64,000 bases of DNA, taken from Porphyridium purpureum (lineage: Eukaryota; Rhodophyta; Bangiophyceae; Porphyridiales; Porphyridiaceae). Under the pieces are notes generated by a model that had not been told where the DNA came from, ran no database searches, and worked only from the letters and a program-made list of their open reading frames with translations. The translations under genes and the position numbers were made by a program. Shown here in pieces: positions 36,670-47,084 of this stretch. Numbering within the stretch: position 1 is the stretch's first letter; each line of letters opens with the position of its first letter. The stretch spans positions 4,960,001-5,024,000 of the forward strand of contig VRMN01000001.1 in NCBI GenBank assembly GCA_008690995.1, read 5' to 3'.

Positions 36670-37921
36670 TTTTCGCCACGCTCAATGGGTCGGTGGCCGA
36701 TTCGTCCTTTGCCTGTTCCGAGCACACACCACAGCCACACCTTATACGTTTGGAGGAAGAGCAACAATGGATTTCTCACGCAACGTTCTCTCTTGCTGGT
36801 CTCCGCATGCAGCAAGGATTTTTGTTCTCCACCAAAGCACAACTGAGTCGTCGTCCACGCTCCTCTTCCTCTCTTCTCACTCGCTGTTCCGCAGTCGCGC
36901 CAGTAGTTGTTGCGTCTTCGCGCGGCGACATGTCGCCAGAAAACAAATAGGATCTCGATCTTCTTTATAAAATGACGCAGATTTAATATAAAGAAGCAGA
37001 CGCGATTTTCGGTTTCGTCGTGCGTGTGTGACATAACTGTACTTTAGTTGGACTGTACCTCATCAGCTTGCGGTACAGCGGAAGGCGCGCTTGGATGAAA
37101 ATGATAGCGCGCGGTCATTTGGATAGGAGCGCGGACGCGGAAATCACAGAACGAGGCGGTTCTGATAGGAACTTGGCGCTGTCGCTCGTGCGTGCGTCGG
37201 TTGTGTGCGGGTGAAAAGGCGGAGCGTGGGAAGGGTGGGGGCGAGGGAGAGCCGACGCGTGAGGGCGATAAACGCGCACCGCGCAACTCGAGCACGTGGA
37301 AGGCGCGCTCCGCTGCAAGGCACGTCCGCGAAAGAAGTGGCGCGATTTGATTCGCGCTGTTGGCGCTCTCCCGAGGAGGGGTTTTGGAACAAGGTACGAC
37401 CTGGCGCGTGTGGGCGATCGCATCCGTTCGTGATTAACTGCCGCAGGGGAACGGTATCGAGCCGTCATCGAGCCGCCGGTCACTTGACAACAGAAGCACT
37501 AGGAGAGCAAGGAAGACAGAGAAGAAAGCGAAGACCAAGAATTCAGGCCTGGAAATCGGCCGGACAAGCACACCCGAAAAGTGGACGTGGGGCGAGAGCA
37601 TCGCCGGGGTGAAACCTCTTTGCGGCGCGCGAGCTTTCTTTTTTTCGGGGTGAAGGGTATTAGCTAGGGCCCAAAGGGATATCGGAACATTAAGCGAGCG
37701 TGTGGATTGGCAAGCTCCCCAAGAAGCAGCGAGGAGGAAGGGACACGCGGCTCCGGTGACAGCCTCCTTGATATCAACGCGGCACACGCGACTTCATTTA
37801 GAATTGCCTTTGACCGTGGCGACCGCAGATCCCGACAAGCAATCAACAAACTGGCTTGATCGCACAGCGGACTGGCCCCGCGTTCGAGAAACTCTGGATA
37901 TTGGAGACTTAGGGTCAGGAC
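36670..37921. other. Long divergent 5' region
   Basis: About 1.25 kb between the plastid membrane protein and CK2-beta. Arg-rich open frames (37205-37612 and minus-strand counterparts) reflect GC-rich composition and show no domain. It likely contains both promoters and a long 5' leader for CK2-beta. Confidence 0.5.
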
Positions 37922-38836
37922 ATGATACCGCCAGCTTCGCAGAACGCGGGACAAATCAACTCGGGCAGCGTGAACGGAGGCGGAAACGCCATCAACAACT
38001 TTGCAATGGACAACAATACAGCGATTGGGAATGCTAACAGCGAAGACGTAAGCAAATCTACGTCGTTGATTGGAGACATGGATGTGCGGCGGGGCGGGGA
38101 TGGGATGGTGGGCGATCATATGGGCGGCAATGCGGGGGCGGGGTCGATGCAGGTGGAACCGTTTGCATCAAGCGATGGGGAAAGCCTAGAAAGCTCACTT
38201 AGTGAAGACACATCGTGGATCAGTTGGTTTTGCTCGCTCAAGGGCAACGAGTTTTTTTGCGAGGTTGACGACGACTTCATCCAGGACGACTTTAACTTAA
38301 CCGGGCTCAGCTCGCAAGTCACTTACTACAACTACGCACTGGACACGATCCTGGATGTTGATATTCCCGAGGGTGAGCTGGACGAACGGCAACAAGAACT
38401 GGTCGAGGTGAGCGCCGAAACACTGTACGGTCTCATTCACGCACGTTACATACTGACTGCGCGCGGCATGCACGCAATGCTGAACAAGTACAATGAAGGT
38501 GCATTCGGGCGCTGCCCGCGCGTGTTCTGCCTGGGACAGAACGTGCTCCCTGTCGGTCAGAGCGATTTGCCCCGTCTAAGCACCATGAAAGTGTTCTGCC
38601 CCATGTGCTGGGACATCTACTTCCCCCGGTCGAGGCACCACAATACGTTGGACGGTGCATACTGGGGCACCAGCTTCCCACACTTGTTTTTGCAGATGAA
38701 CCATCATCTGGTCCCGCAGCGCAACGCGGACCGGTATGTACCGAGAGTGTTTGGCTTCAAGTTGCACAGTAGCTCTTTACCTGTCCAGCGGAATTCAGGA
38801 ATGTATCCGGGCAACGCCGGGTCGCCAGGTCTTTAG
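37922..38836 (+). CDS. CSNK2B: Casein kinase II regulatory subunit beta
   Basis: Regulatory subunit of protein kinase CK2, which forms the dimer that holds two catalytic subunits. 304 residues from the ATG at 37922; animal forms have about 215. The extra length is an N-terminal Asn/Gly/Ser-rich tail of about 85 residues. The core is strongly conserved: [28 protein letters not shown], the acidic loop after it, [20 protein letters not shown], the zinc-binding Cys pairs CPRVFC and CPMCWDIY, and FPRSRHH, then GTSFPHLFL and [11 protein letters not shown]. The plant-like long N terminus is in line with plant CK2-beta proteins. Confidence 0.95.
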   Translation: MIPPASQNAGQINSGSVNGGGNAINNFAMDNNTAIGNANSEDVSKSTSLIGDMDVRRGGDGMVGDHMGGNAGAGSMQVEPFASSDGESLESSLSEDTSWISWFCSLKGNEFFCEVDDDFIQDDFNLTGLSSQVTYYNYALDTILDVDIPEGELDERQQELVEVSAETLYGLIHARYILTARGMHAMLNKYNEGAFGRCPRVFCLGQNVLPVGQSDLPRLSTMKVFCPMCWDIYFPRSRHHNTLDGAYWGTSFPHLFLQMNHHLVPQRNADRYVPRVFGFKLHSSSLPVQRNSGMYPGNAGSPGL

Positions 38837-39177
38837 AATCTGCGCAAGGCGCAAACTCGCATTCTTCCGCATGATGGGCCCTTGGTTAGGATCTAGTGCT
38901 TGGTTTCTATCTGGTACTTGCCTTTCGTGCGTCCTGTCAGCGGAAAGCCCCGTTCAGCACATACGTGCGTATGTGCACGGGTCATGCGAGCGAAGGCGAC
39001 GCATTCCCGTCGTGCGCGGAGACGTCTGGCAACCCTTTTTCCCTCCCTGTAAAAATGCTCATCTGTGTCTTTCGAATAAGTCTTTTCTCCAAGAAACTAT
39101 CCTAGTGTGCGCGCGCGCGCGCCAACTTTTGTGGATGTGAAGGAGCATGCTTGCGTCCTGCGTAGGGCGAGCTCAAC
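38837..39177. other. Intergenic between CK2-beta and SUMO protease
   Basis: Same-strand spacer with a GTGCGCGCGCGC run at about 39105-39121. No gene seen. Confidence 0.5.
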
Positions 39178-40932
39178 ATGGACGTCGATATCGATCCTGC
39201 CCCATCTTGGGACGGCATGGGCTCGCCCTCAAGATTCTGGGAGCGCGTCGAGCGCGGGATGTCGCGCATCTGGGACTCGATCAAACATCGCGCGCCGGCG
39301 CAGCGGCTTCTCGATCCGAGCGAAAGTCTTGAGCAAGGGCCTGCGGGGTCGGAGACGTATATTCTCAGACCAGAACCGACAAGATCTGGCAGGGACCACA
39401 TGATTACAACTTCAACGCAAAGTCCTGTCATGATTACACCTCTCCAGCCACGAAGGCTAGACGTAGGCATGGGCATTGCAGTTGGGATGCCAGGAGAACG
39501 GGACCTGATGGACCGGTATCCTGGAAGGCAACATCCCGACCCGCTGCGAAGACCGGAATCGCCTTACTTGAGTGTTGCATTCAGTGGTCGGTTCTCTGGC
39601 TCAAAATTAGAAGATTATGGCCGGCGGCGCGCTCCACGCGCTAGCAGCTCGGTTCTTCCCGTGAGCATAACCAAGGTTGACACGCTTCGTGCATCGACTG
39701 CGTTAGCCAAGTCCAAGCGAAGGCGTGAATTAGGCACTGATCTAGCCACAGAAGGTTCCGTGAAGCGCAGCCGGCTGGACTTCTCAGACAGTGGGGTCGC
39801 AATGCCTTCAGCGCTGAAGGTTACGAAGCAGACCGTCACCCCGCAAAGGCGGGTCACTGGAGCTTCAGCCTTGCATGGGCGTTCGCAGGATGAAATCTTG
39901 GCGGACATGGCACGACACCCGCTGTTTCGAGATAAGCTTGAAATGCGAGGACTGGCAGATCTGTGGCGCGCGTATGAGGGGTGCGAGCAGCGAGACCGAG
40001 AATATGTCGAAAGTATCCGGCGCGCAGAGGACACACTGACGCGGATTCGCGCCGCGAGTCACATTTACCGCATGAGCATTGAAATGGCGCATGACCTGAG
40101 CGCCGACGGCTCGGCCTATCTGCTAGATGAGGGCGCGTATGTAGACATAGGGGATGATGATCATGATGATGATTATGAAGGAGCAGCGGAGAATGCCGAA
40201 ATTCTGAAGACGGTGGAGAACCCAGTACAGCCGCTCTCTCCGATGCTATACAAGGCACAAATGCGAGTGCTAAAGCACTGGGCCCGTGATTCGACCAGCC
40301 GGCAGGTGCTGGTTGAGCATCGATCCATTCCGATCCACGGTCATGATTTGGCACGACTTCGACCGGGCAAATGGCTCAATGACGAAGTGATCAACTTCTA
40401 CATTGAAGTGCTCAAGGATCGGCAATCGCGGCTAGGTGACGCTGCAAAAGTCAAGTGCCATTTTTTCTCCACTTTCATGTACGCCAAGCTGCGGACTCCC
40501 CGCGGGTATGACTACACGGCAGTGCAACGGTGGACGAGAAAGATAGATGTATTTGCGCTCGATCGAGTCCTGATACCGATCAACATTCAGAACTCGCACT
40601 GGGCGCTGGGAATGGTGGATATGGTGGCGAAGACGGTTGAATATTTTGACAGCTTGGGCTTTGAGCAGCCTGAGATGACAGCCGATATTTTGCAATGGGT
40701 TGTGGACGAGGCAGAGCACAAAAAGCAAATTACCTTATACACGAACGACTGGACCGTGATTCATCATGGCGATTCTGTACCACAGCAGACAAACACGTCG
40801 GACTGCGGAGTGTTTTTGTGCAAATTCATGGATTACTTAAGTCTGGGCAAGGAATTTAATTTCGGCGCCCAACACATGCCATACTTTCGGCGCCGCTTAG
40901 CTCACGAACTGCTGGTAAAGAGGGTGGGCTAG
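39178..40932 (+). CDS. SUMO-specific protease (Ulp1/SENP family)
   Basis: Cysteine protease that matures SUMO and removes it from targets; acts mostly in the nucleus. 584 residues from an ATG. The N-terminal 360 residues are poorly conserved and partly basic (KSKRRRELG) with a helical DSTSR-preceding segment. The C-terminal C48 domain begins at HRSIPIHGHDLARLRPGKWL then NDEVINFYIEVL. Catalytic residues are visible: His474 in NSHWALG, Asp491 in EYFDSLG, Gln in PQQTNTSDCGVF and Cys543 in that same motif. The domain ends with the usual FRRRLAHELL helix. An acidic tract (YVDIGDDDHDDDYEGAAEN) lies near residue 325. Confidence 0.93.
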   Translation: MDVDIDPAPSWDGMGSPSRFWERVERGMSRIWDSIKHRAPAQRLLDPSESLEQGPAGSETYILRPEPTRSGRDHMITTSTQSPVMITPLQPRRLDVGMGIAVGMPGERDLMDRYPGRQHPDPLRRPESPYLSVAFSGRFSGSKLEDYGRRRAPRASSSVLPVSITKVDTLRASTALAKSKRRRELGTDLATEGSVKRSRLDFSDSGVAMPSALKVTKQTVTPQRRVTGASALHGRSQDEILADMARHPLFRDKLEMRGLADLWRAYEGCEQRDREYVESIRRAEDTLTRIRAASHIYRMSIEMAHDLSADGSAYLLDEGAYVDIGDDDHDDDYEGAAENAEILKTVENPVQPLSPMLYKAQMRVLKHWARDSTSRQVLVEHRSIPIHGHDLARLRPGKWLNDEVINFYIEVLKDRQSRLGDAAKVKCHFFSTFMYAKLRTPRGYDYTAVQRWTRKIDVFALDRVLIPINIQNSHWALGMVDMVAKTVEYFDSLGFEQPEMTADILQWVVDEAEHKKQITLYTNDWTVIHHGDSVPQQTNTSDCGVFLCKFMDYLSLGKEFNFGAQHMPYFRRRLAHELLVKRVG

Positions 40933-41082
40933 TCACTAACTGTGGTGGAAGGTTTCGCTGCGATGGCCTGGACAGTCGCTGACGGATGCGAAAGGATGTA
41001 GTGGTCGCTCGCGCGCTTGGTGTTCCACTTACGCTTCTTTACTTTGGATCTCGGTGCTTGTCAATGCGGTTATGCTCAGTAT

Positions 41083-41586
41083 TTAAAATGCTTCTGGTGG
41101 GAGAATGGCCTTGAGCGTCTTCTCCATGCCTTCTGGCAATTCAACGTCTGAGAGCGGTACCTTGTCCTCGTACATTTGCTCGACCAGGTGGAACGCGCCC
41201 TGCTTGTCGCCTTGTCGAATACACATCTCCAGCAAAATCTCATAAGAGAGCGGAGTGGCGCGCATGCCCACATCACGCATGGTCTTGACCACCCACACGC
41301 CACGTTGCAAGTCATTATCCCTCGCTGCGACCTTGAGCAGCTCATTCCAATCCTCTGTCGGGGGCACTGTGTTTGTCTCCTTCATCTTGGCCGAGAACAC
41401 GGCCCAAGCCTGTTCAACGTTGGCTGCAGCACTCACCTGCGCATGGTCAACCAGCATGTGCAACTGAGCCGCACGCGCCGATCGAGTACGCAGTCTTCCG
41501 GCTGCGCGACTTGAAACCCGGGGCGCAAACTCTGGCGGATGCACTCGGCCGCCAAGTACCGAGACACTGCCAACGAACGCTGCCAT
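41083..41586 (-). CDS. Plastid PPR-like protein
   Basis: A 167-residue protein, first ATG at 41586 (MAAFVGSVSVLGGRVHPPEF). The frame is open further upstream but without ATG. The first 45 residues look like a plastid transit peptide (SSRAAGRLRTRSARAAQ). The rest is helical: VEQAWAVFSAKMKETNTVPP, DWNELLKVAARDNDLQRGVW then VVKTMRDVGMRATPLSYEIL and LEMCIRQGDKQGAFHLVEQM. The 35-residue spacing of these helix pairs matches two to three pentatricopeptide repeats, which bind organelle RNA. It is much shorter than most PPR proteins. It is convergent with the SUMO protease gene. Confidence 0.7.
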   Translation of the reverse strand: MAAFVGSVSVLGGRVHPPEFAPRVSSRAAGRLRTRSARAAQLHMLVDHAQVSAAANVEQAWAVFSAKMKETNTVPPTEDWNELLKVAARDNDLQRGVWVVKTMRDVGMRATPLSYEILLEMCIRQGDKQGAFHLVEQMYEDKVPLSDVELPEGMEKTLKAILPPEAF

Positions 41587-42076
41587 TCTATCCACGCAAC
41601 AGACTACCGCCGACGAAGCGAGAAAGACCCGCACACGCACGAAGCACACAGACAACCCGTTCGCCAAAGCGCGCGCACTCACCTTGCCAATTCGGTCTCT
41701 CGCGAGCTTCAGACCCACCGGGTCACATGCTGCGACTCCGACGGCGGGAGAACGCGAGCTCGAGCACAAAAGATCTCGGGGTACAGTCAGCGCTCCACAA
41801 GAAGTGTACTGCGTGTACAGTTCTGCGACTGATAAAGTACAGTGAAAATTATTTGAACTTTCGGTTGGCGTCTGGGGAGCCGGTGTGTCAGTCAGGCAGG
41901 AAGGCTCCTGCTGGTGCGTGGGTGCGCGCACCTTGGGCGATACCTCGAGCTTTGGATCTTGCTGAATTGGGTGTGCGGCATAGCCTGCTGAAACAAGGCC
42001 GCACGGGACATCGCGCCGACCGCGCAGAGGTGAAGACTTGGCAGACGACGAGGCACAAAGGCCGCAGACGGACAGG
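41587..42076. other. Divergent 5' flanks (PPR / VOC)
   Basis: About 490 bp with no supported gene; the open frames here extend the neighbouring genes upstream of their first ATGs. Confidence 0.45.
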
Positions 42077-42559
42077 ATGAGCGGCTTGATTTCACATGTA
42101 TCCGTGGGATGTCAACCCGCCGACATGGTGCGCATGGTGGAGATGTACGACGCGATCATGACCAAGGTGGGAGCTAAGAGACAGATGGTGATCACTCAGA
42201 AGGGGAATTCGGTGGCAGACGTGCATGCGAGCGTCTCGTCGTACGCTCCGGACGATCCGGTTGTCGCCATCGCGTATGGGAAGTATTATCCAGAGCTCTG
42301 GGTGCAGCTGCCGCATGACGAGAAACCGGCCTCATCGGGTAATGGCGCGCATGTGGCATTCGCTTGCAAAAGCAAAGAGATGGTCGACCAGGTGCACGCT
42401 ACCGCCATTGCTGCTGGAGCAACGTGCAATGGCCCTCCCGGGCCGCGACCTCAGTATTCGGACAAGTATTACGGCGCCTTTTTCACGGACCCAGCGGGGA
42501 ACAAGCTCGAAGCAATATACTATGATCTCGGCTTGCTCGGGTATTGTACCATTGCCTGA
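42077..42559 (+). CDS. Glyoxalase/VOC-superfamily protein
   Basis: A 160-residue protein, first ATG at 42077 (MSGLISHVSVGCQPADMVRM). One VOC module pair is seen: ISHVSVGCQ...VEMYDAIMTKVGAKRQM, YYPELWVQLPHDEKPASSGN, then AHVAFACKSKEMVDQVHATA, YYGAFFTDPAGNKLEAIYYD. His in ISHVSV, His in GAHVAF and Glu in LEAIYY fit the metal-binding positions. The arrangement is close to single-domain bacterial glyoxalase/dioxygenase-like proteins. Substrate unknown. It is unrelated in sequence detail to the VOC protein at 15.2 kb. Confidence 0.82.
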   Translation: MSGLISHVSVGCQPADMVRMVEMYDAIMTKVGAKRQMVITQKGNSVADVHASVSSYAPDDPVVAIAYGKYYPELWVQLPHDEKPASSGNGAHVAFACKSKEMVDQVHATAIAAGATCNGPPGPRPQYSDKYYGAFFTDPAGNKLEAIYYDLGLLGYCTIA

Positions 42560-42844
42560 TTGGCCATCGTGTGACAAAGTCCGGTGTCACAGAGAGGGAT
42601 TCTCTCTCTTTTCTTCCCATTACACAAAAACACGTGCGCACCAAAGCGACTTACGGTACAGGGAAGGAAAAACTATTCAACAAAATACGACGACGAATCA
42701 TGAAGGGAAGGAGGAACGATAAGATGTCGAGCTTATACAGCAAAGAAACACTCACGAATGATGCATTGGGACCGCATTGGACGCCCGCACCTTGAAATCA
42801 CACGCAAACCCCTTTTGAAGGATGAGAGGAATCGCTTGGACATC

Positions 42845-44819
42845 TTATACCGTCTGCAAAATCTCCTTGATGATTCCAAGCCCCTTGGTCCGACCCTCAC
42901 GAAATATGAAGCGCGACCCCACCTTGATATACTCAGGCTGGTACATGAAGCGAAAGTGAATATTCGCGCGGTCGCCAGTGCGCAGGACATCCTTGTCAAT
43001 CCCCACCACTTGTGCGGCTTGGCGCACCGTCTCCACGTGGATGATGGGCTGGTAATTTTCACGTATACTCGTGGCGTGCACCAGGATCAACACCTCGGCT
43101 GAGAATTCGCGAACCGCGCCAGGCTTCGTGGCCGATTCTAGTAGGTACATACCTTTCCGGATGCTCGAGCGCTTGATTTTCTTCAGCGCGAGAGAGCCGG
43201 ACTGCCCAGCCACTAACCGCTTGACGGCGCATCGCTTGTAATGTATACTTTTGACGTGAACTTTGGTAAAATGGCCTGCGCTGTCAGGACCGAGCCATAC
43301 GTCGTCATTGACCGTCATGCATCCGCTGACCACCGTACCAGCGACCACTGTGCCGACCCCGACGGGTGCAAAGATGTCATCGATGGAAAATTCACACGCG
43401 TTGCTCTTGACCTCTGCCCAATTGCGGCGCGGATGCAGCAAGTTCATGAACAAGCGCAGATCGTCCAGTCCTTCCCCGGTTACGTTGCTAATGGCAAATA
43501 TGGGAACAATGCGGTCGTTGACAATGTTCTGCGCGCACATGGACAAATCCTCTTTGCTGCGCACAAGTACGGGAATCTTACGCGCCCCGGGACTCTTGAG
43601 AATTTTCTGAATGTGCGTGAGCGTCTGTTCACGAATGTTCTCCGGGCAAATGTCCAGCTTTGTGATAACTACAAAGACGGGCACTTTCAAGGCGAGCGCA
43701 ATGCAGAGATGCTCCTTGGTCATCCGCAGCACGCCATTATTCGCGGCAATGACGAGCATGCAGTAGTCAGGTACGCACGCCGTCAGACCAAACATGGTGG
43801 TCTTGAGGTAGCGCTCGTGACCAGCTAGATCGTAAAACGTGACAATCTTGCTCGAATGCTCCACCACATCGGACCAATTGAGCGCGCGCACTGAGCCCGA
43901 GTTGGTATAATTTACAACGCCTCCGGCCGCAGAGAAGCCCATTATTTGCGTGCTGACTGCCGAGGTGCGTCCGGATTCGAGCTCGTGGCGATGCGAAAAT
44001 ACCGCCGCTCGGGCGAGACCGCGCCCATTGTCGAGTGTGCCGGTGCCCGTGAGCACGCCCACAAGCGTGGACTTTCCGCTATCCACATTTCCAGCCACTG
44101 CGACCCGAAGGTCCACGCGCTCCTCCAAGCTCGCGGGCGTGCGACGTACCATCACGGTGGCCACGCGCCCTTCATGCCCGCGCATGTCCGACAAGACCAT
44201 TACCTCACTGCTGAGCTGCGCAGCCATAGTGCGCAGCGTGTCCAGCGACGCCTGCAAATCAAGCTCGGGCAACCCGCGCTTGCGCCCATTGTCCTCGACG
44301 CCCAGCTCATAAATGCACTCGCCGTTACCTTCCATGAGCCGAAACTGCATTTGAGTCACGAGCTCCACCAGCCGCTCCGGTGATGGATTCACCAGGCTCC
44401 ATTTGTACTCGACGCTTCCCTCATCATCCTCCACTGGGAGGTCATCGAGCACGAGCGACGCAACCGACTCTGCCAACCCACGCGCCGGGTTTATTTGCGC
44501 AGCATCGTCTGCCGCCTGCATGCACAGCTTGGCATTCAGCATACTGTCTGCGGACTCGACCGAGGTGGCGTGTTCCACTGCCCCTGCGCGCGACGCCGCA
44601 ACGTCCAGCACGCCCGGAATGGGAATGCTCTGCGTCTGCGCGAGCTTTGTGGCGGCGCCCAGCTCACGCGGCGCCACATCCCCGAGGCCTGCATGCCGCG
44701 CGTCCTCCTGCCTGGGCGGCGCACTCGCCGCCACTCACCCGCGCGGCCCGCTTTGTGCCCATTGCCCGGAGCGCTCCGCCGCGGCTGCGTGCTGCCATGC
44801 ACAGGCACGGCCGCCGCAT
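42845..44819 (-). CDS. GTPBP1/GTPBP2-like GTPase, two exons
   Basis: Translational-type GTPase of the GTPBP1/GP-1 family, linked in animals to mRNA decay and rescue of stalled ribosomes. The main exon encodes the family N-terminal block (YKWSLVNPSPERLVELVTQM, NGECIYELGVEDNGRKRGLP), the P-loop GNVDSGKST, a G2 region SGRTSAVSTQIMGF, G3 DLAGHERYLKTT, G4 TKLD and the EF-Tu-like beta-barrel domains (DDIFAPVGVGTVVAGTVVSG). Its frame has no ATG until 44542. I infer a first exon at 44739-44819 (MRRPCLCMAARSRGGALRAM...) ending at GTGAGT, and an intron to CGCAG with exon 2 from 44635, in phase, giving about 623 residues. Without splicing, the start at 44542 gives 565. The GTPase itself is secure. Confidence 0.88.
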
Positions 44820-45421
44820 GCGCACCCACCTCACTCACCACTCCGCCGCCCCCGCCATGGCGCGGGGGCGATCTCCGTTGATGCTGCTTCCCCATTCCCC
44901 TTCACCCCCACCTCCCTTCCCCCTTCCTCCACCCCACTACCCACACTCCCCCTTGTTCAACACGATCTCGTCATCCCCCCCCCTTCCTCTCTTCCAACGC
45001 CTCTGCCTTCTCTTCACTCCGTTTCCGCATCTCCTCAACAAAAACACCTCATCCATTTATAGACCCACACCTATCTTTTCTATCGACTCCTCCTGTTACT
45101 ACGTCTACTAGTACTACTAGTATTGTCTCAAAAATCCCAAGACGCACAAAACGCCTTTTCTAACAAAACGCGTTCTTTTTAGTGGATCCCCCGGACCGGC
45201 ACACACACACACACACATAAGCCGCCTCGCGTTGAACAGTTCTGCATCTTCGCATAAGTTCGGCCTCCTCTGCATTGCTAGATACTTGCTGTACACTGTA
45301 CCTCTGCGGTGAATGTAGTGTACACGCACTGGACGTGGGAATGGCGCATGGTATTGGCATCATGTGGAAAGGGGGGAAGGGGTTGGAGCGGGAGACATAA
45401 ACAGACGGGTGCAAGGGCGAG
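44820..45421. other. Divergent 5' flanks, pyrimidine-rich
   Basis: CCT/CCA-rich block 44880-45060 and a CA microsatellite at about 45200-45218. TACTAGTACTACTAGTA near 45105-45122 is a short palindromic stretch. No gene supported. Confidence 0.5.
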
Positions 45422-46150
45422 ATGGGTGTGATGCGGGACAAGGTTGAGGGGGTGGGAGGTGGGGGCTGGTGTGGGTGGGGTGGAGGTGGGATGGAGGGGG
45501 TGTGTGATGAGAAGGTGCAGCTGCAGGACGTGCGCCTGTTCGAGAGCACGATTCGGTCGCTCGTGGTCGACGGGTGTACGGTGCAGACACGCTTCTGCGG
45601 ACTGTTCGCCGTCATGGTGCTTGTCTCTGCGCTGCACACATGGCTGGAAAGACGCATCCTCGCACTGCAGGCGCTGCGCATCTATCACTCGTATGTCCTC
45701 TACGTGTACAACGCAACAAATGCCGACGCAGTGCCGCTCGTCCTGCCGTACGGACTCGGCGAGCTGCCCCTCAGGCAGACCCAGCAGCTTGACGGCCTGA
45801 CGCAGCACGTGGACACGCACGCCGCGCTCTTGCTTTATCGCATGGCCCTCTGGCTATGCACCGCAGTTCTGCCACCCACATTGTTCATTTGTGGCGGCGT
45901 GTTTCGCGCCACAATCACCGAGCCGTCGTTTTTTGTGCACAAGCTCAACCGCTCGCTCTCGTGCTTCCATGTGGCCTACTCTGCGCCTCGCGCGAGGCTG
46001 ATGCGCATTGAAAAGGCTGTCCAGACGCGCACGTGGAACGAGAATCTTCGCTTCCGCGCACACTTGAAATCATCGCCGTTTTCACCGGGCGAGCGAAGAA
46101 GGAGCGCTCCTGGGTCACAACAGTCGGGATCAGCAGCCGGTCTTCCCTGA
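45422..46150 (+). CDS. Two-span membrane protein, unknown function
   Basis: A 242-residue protein with an ATG at 45422; a Gly-rich start (GVGGGGWCGWGGGG) makes the second Met (MEGVCDEKVQLQDVRLFEST) an alternative. Two hydrophobic spans: FCGLFAVMVLVSALHTWL (about residues 58-76) and LYRMALWLCTAVLPPTLFIC (about 138-158), separated by a roughly 60-residue loop with an NAT glycosylation site. The C-terminal 80 residues are basic and polar. Short leader and two spans suggest both ends face the cytosol. No family recognised. Convergent with EMC7 (66 bp between stops). Confidence 0.65.
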   Translation: MGVMRDKVEGVGGGGWCGWGGGGMEGVCDEKVQLQDVRLFESTIRSLVVDGCTVQTRFCGLFAVMVLVSALHTWLERRILALQALRIYHSYVLYVYNATNADAVPLVLPYGLGELPLRQTQQLDGLTQHVDTHAALLLYRMALWLCTAVLPPTLFICGGVFRATITEPSFFVHKLNRSLSCFHVAYSAPRARLMRIEKAVQTRTWNENLRFRAHLKSSPFSPGERRRSAPGSQQSGSAAGLP

Positions 46151-46216
46151 TTGAGCCAGAGACTTATCCAGACCGCGAAAAGAAAAGGAGCCGCAGTGCA
46201 ATGCGTATTTATTTGC

Positions 46217-47047
46217 TTATGCCCTTTGTTTGGCAGACTTCCGGCGGCGTGCCTGCTGTGGGTGATGCTGCTGCTGCTGCTGTGATTGTTGAGATATGGC
46301 TTGGGGCCGTGCTGCCATACTATCATCGAGGCATGGTGCCCTTGAACTTGCGAGTCTCTTTCCGCCGTCACCTGGCTGTGCAAGACCCATGACGGCCATG
46401 TACACATCAGCGGGTCTGCCCGGATGTGGTCGGCGATCACCAAACAGCTCTGCGTACGTCTCTGGGTCCATTGAGTCTGCAAAGTTGGGCAGAATAAGCA
46501 TAATGATCGCGACAAACAGCACTAAAATCACAATCGGCTTCTTCAGATACTGAATTATGCCGTTCATCGACTGTTGCTGCACTTCGTACGTGACCGGCGC
46601 GAGCGGCTCGAACACCACAGTGTCATACTTGTTCCTGATCTTTGCGCTCTGCTGCTTGACGCTCCTGCCAAGCTTGCTCTCCACCACAAGCACACGTTCC
46701 ACGCCACCGGTGCTGTCCAGCACCACGCGAACATCGCTGTAATAGTCTAGTGCGTTGGTAACGCTCAAAGTGTACTCACCTGGCGCCGGGAGCTGAAGAA
46801 TCTCGAACGTACCATCCTTACGCACCGATACGCCCCGCACGCGGCTGTCGGTGCCATGCACAAGCACGGCCGTTTCAGGAAGAACGCCGCCATTCAATTT
46901 GCCCGGCACGCTACCAGTTCTGCCCACCAGGTTTGCGGTCACCCACACGCCACCGGACCCCACCGCAGCAGCTGCAACGACGCGCGCACAAAGGATCGCC
47001 GCAACCCATGCGCCACTGGCGCTGAACACCGAAGCAACTGCTCTCAT
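46217..47047 (-). CDS. EMC7: ER membrane protein complex subunit 7 (EMC7)
   Basis: Subunit of the ER membrane protein complex that inserts tail-anchored and multi-pass proteins. 276 residues, ATG start. Signal peptide at residues 1-29 (MRAVASVFSASGAWVAAILC...), a lumenal beta-sandwich with VRGVSVRKDGTFEILQLPAP, GEYTLSVTNALDYYSDVRVV, then the conserved segment KYDTVVFEPLAPVTYEV and one membrane span at 171-189 (PIVILVLFVAIIMLILPNF), followed by DPETYAELFG. The cytosolic tail ends in Gln/His/Lys-rich sequence. It lies 37 bp downstream of the HEAT-repeat gene on the same strand. Confidence 0.9.
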   Translation of the reverse strand: MRAVASVFSASGAWVAAILCARVVAAAAVGSGGVWVTANLVGRTGSVPGKLNGGVLPETAVLVHGTDSRVRGVSVRKDGTFEILQLPAPGEYTLSVTNALDYYSDVRVVLDSTGGVERVLVVESKLGRSVKQQSAKIRNKYDTVVFEPLAPVTYEVQQQSMNGIIQYLKKPIVILVLFVAIIMLILPNFADSMDPETYAELFGDRRPHPGRPADVYMAVMGLAQPGDGGKRLASSRAPCLDDSMAARPQAISQQSQQQQQHHPQQARRRKSAKQRA

Positions 47048-47084
47048 CCTCTTCGTCGCGCTTCAGCAACGTTTACCGAAAAAT

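Noticed and set aside
37205-37612. Arg-rich plus-strand frame upstream of CK2-beta
   Set aside because: Composition-driven, no domain; probably leader or promoter DNA.
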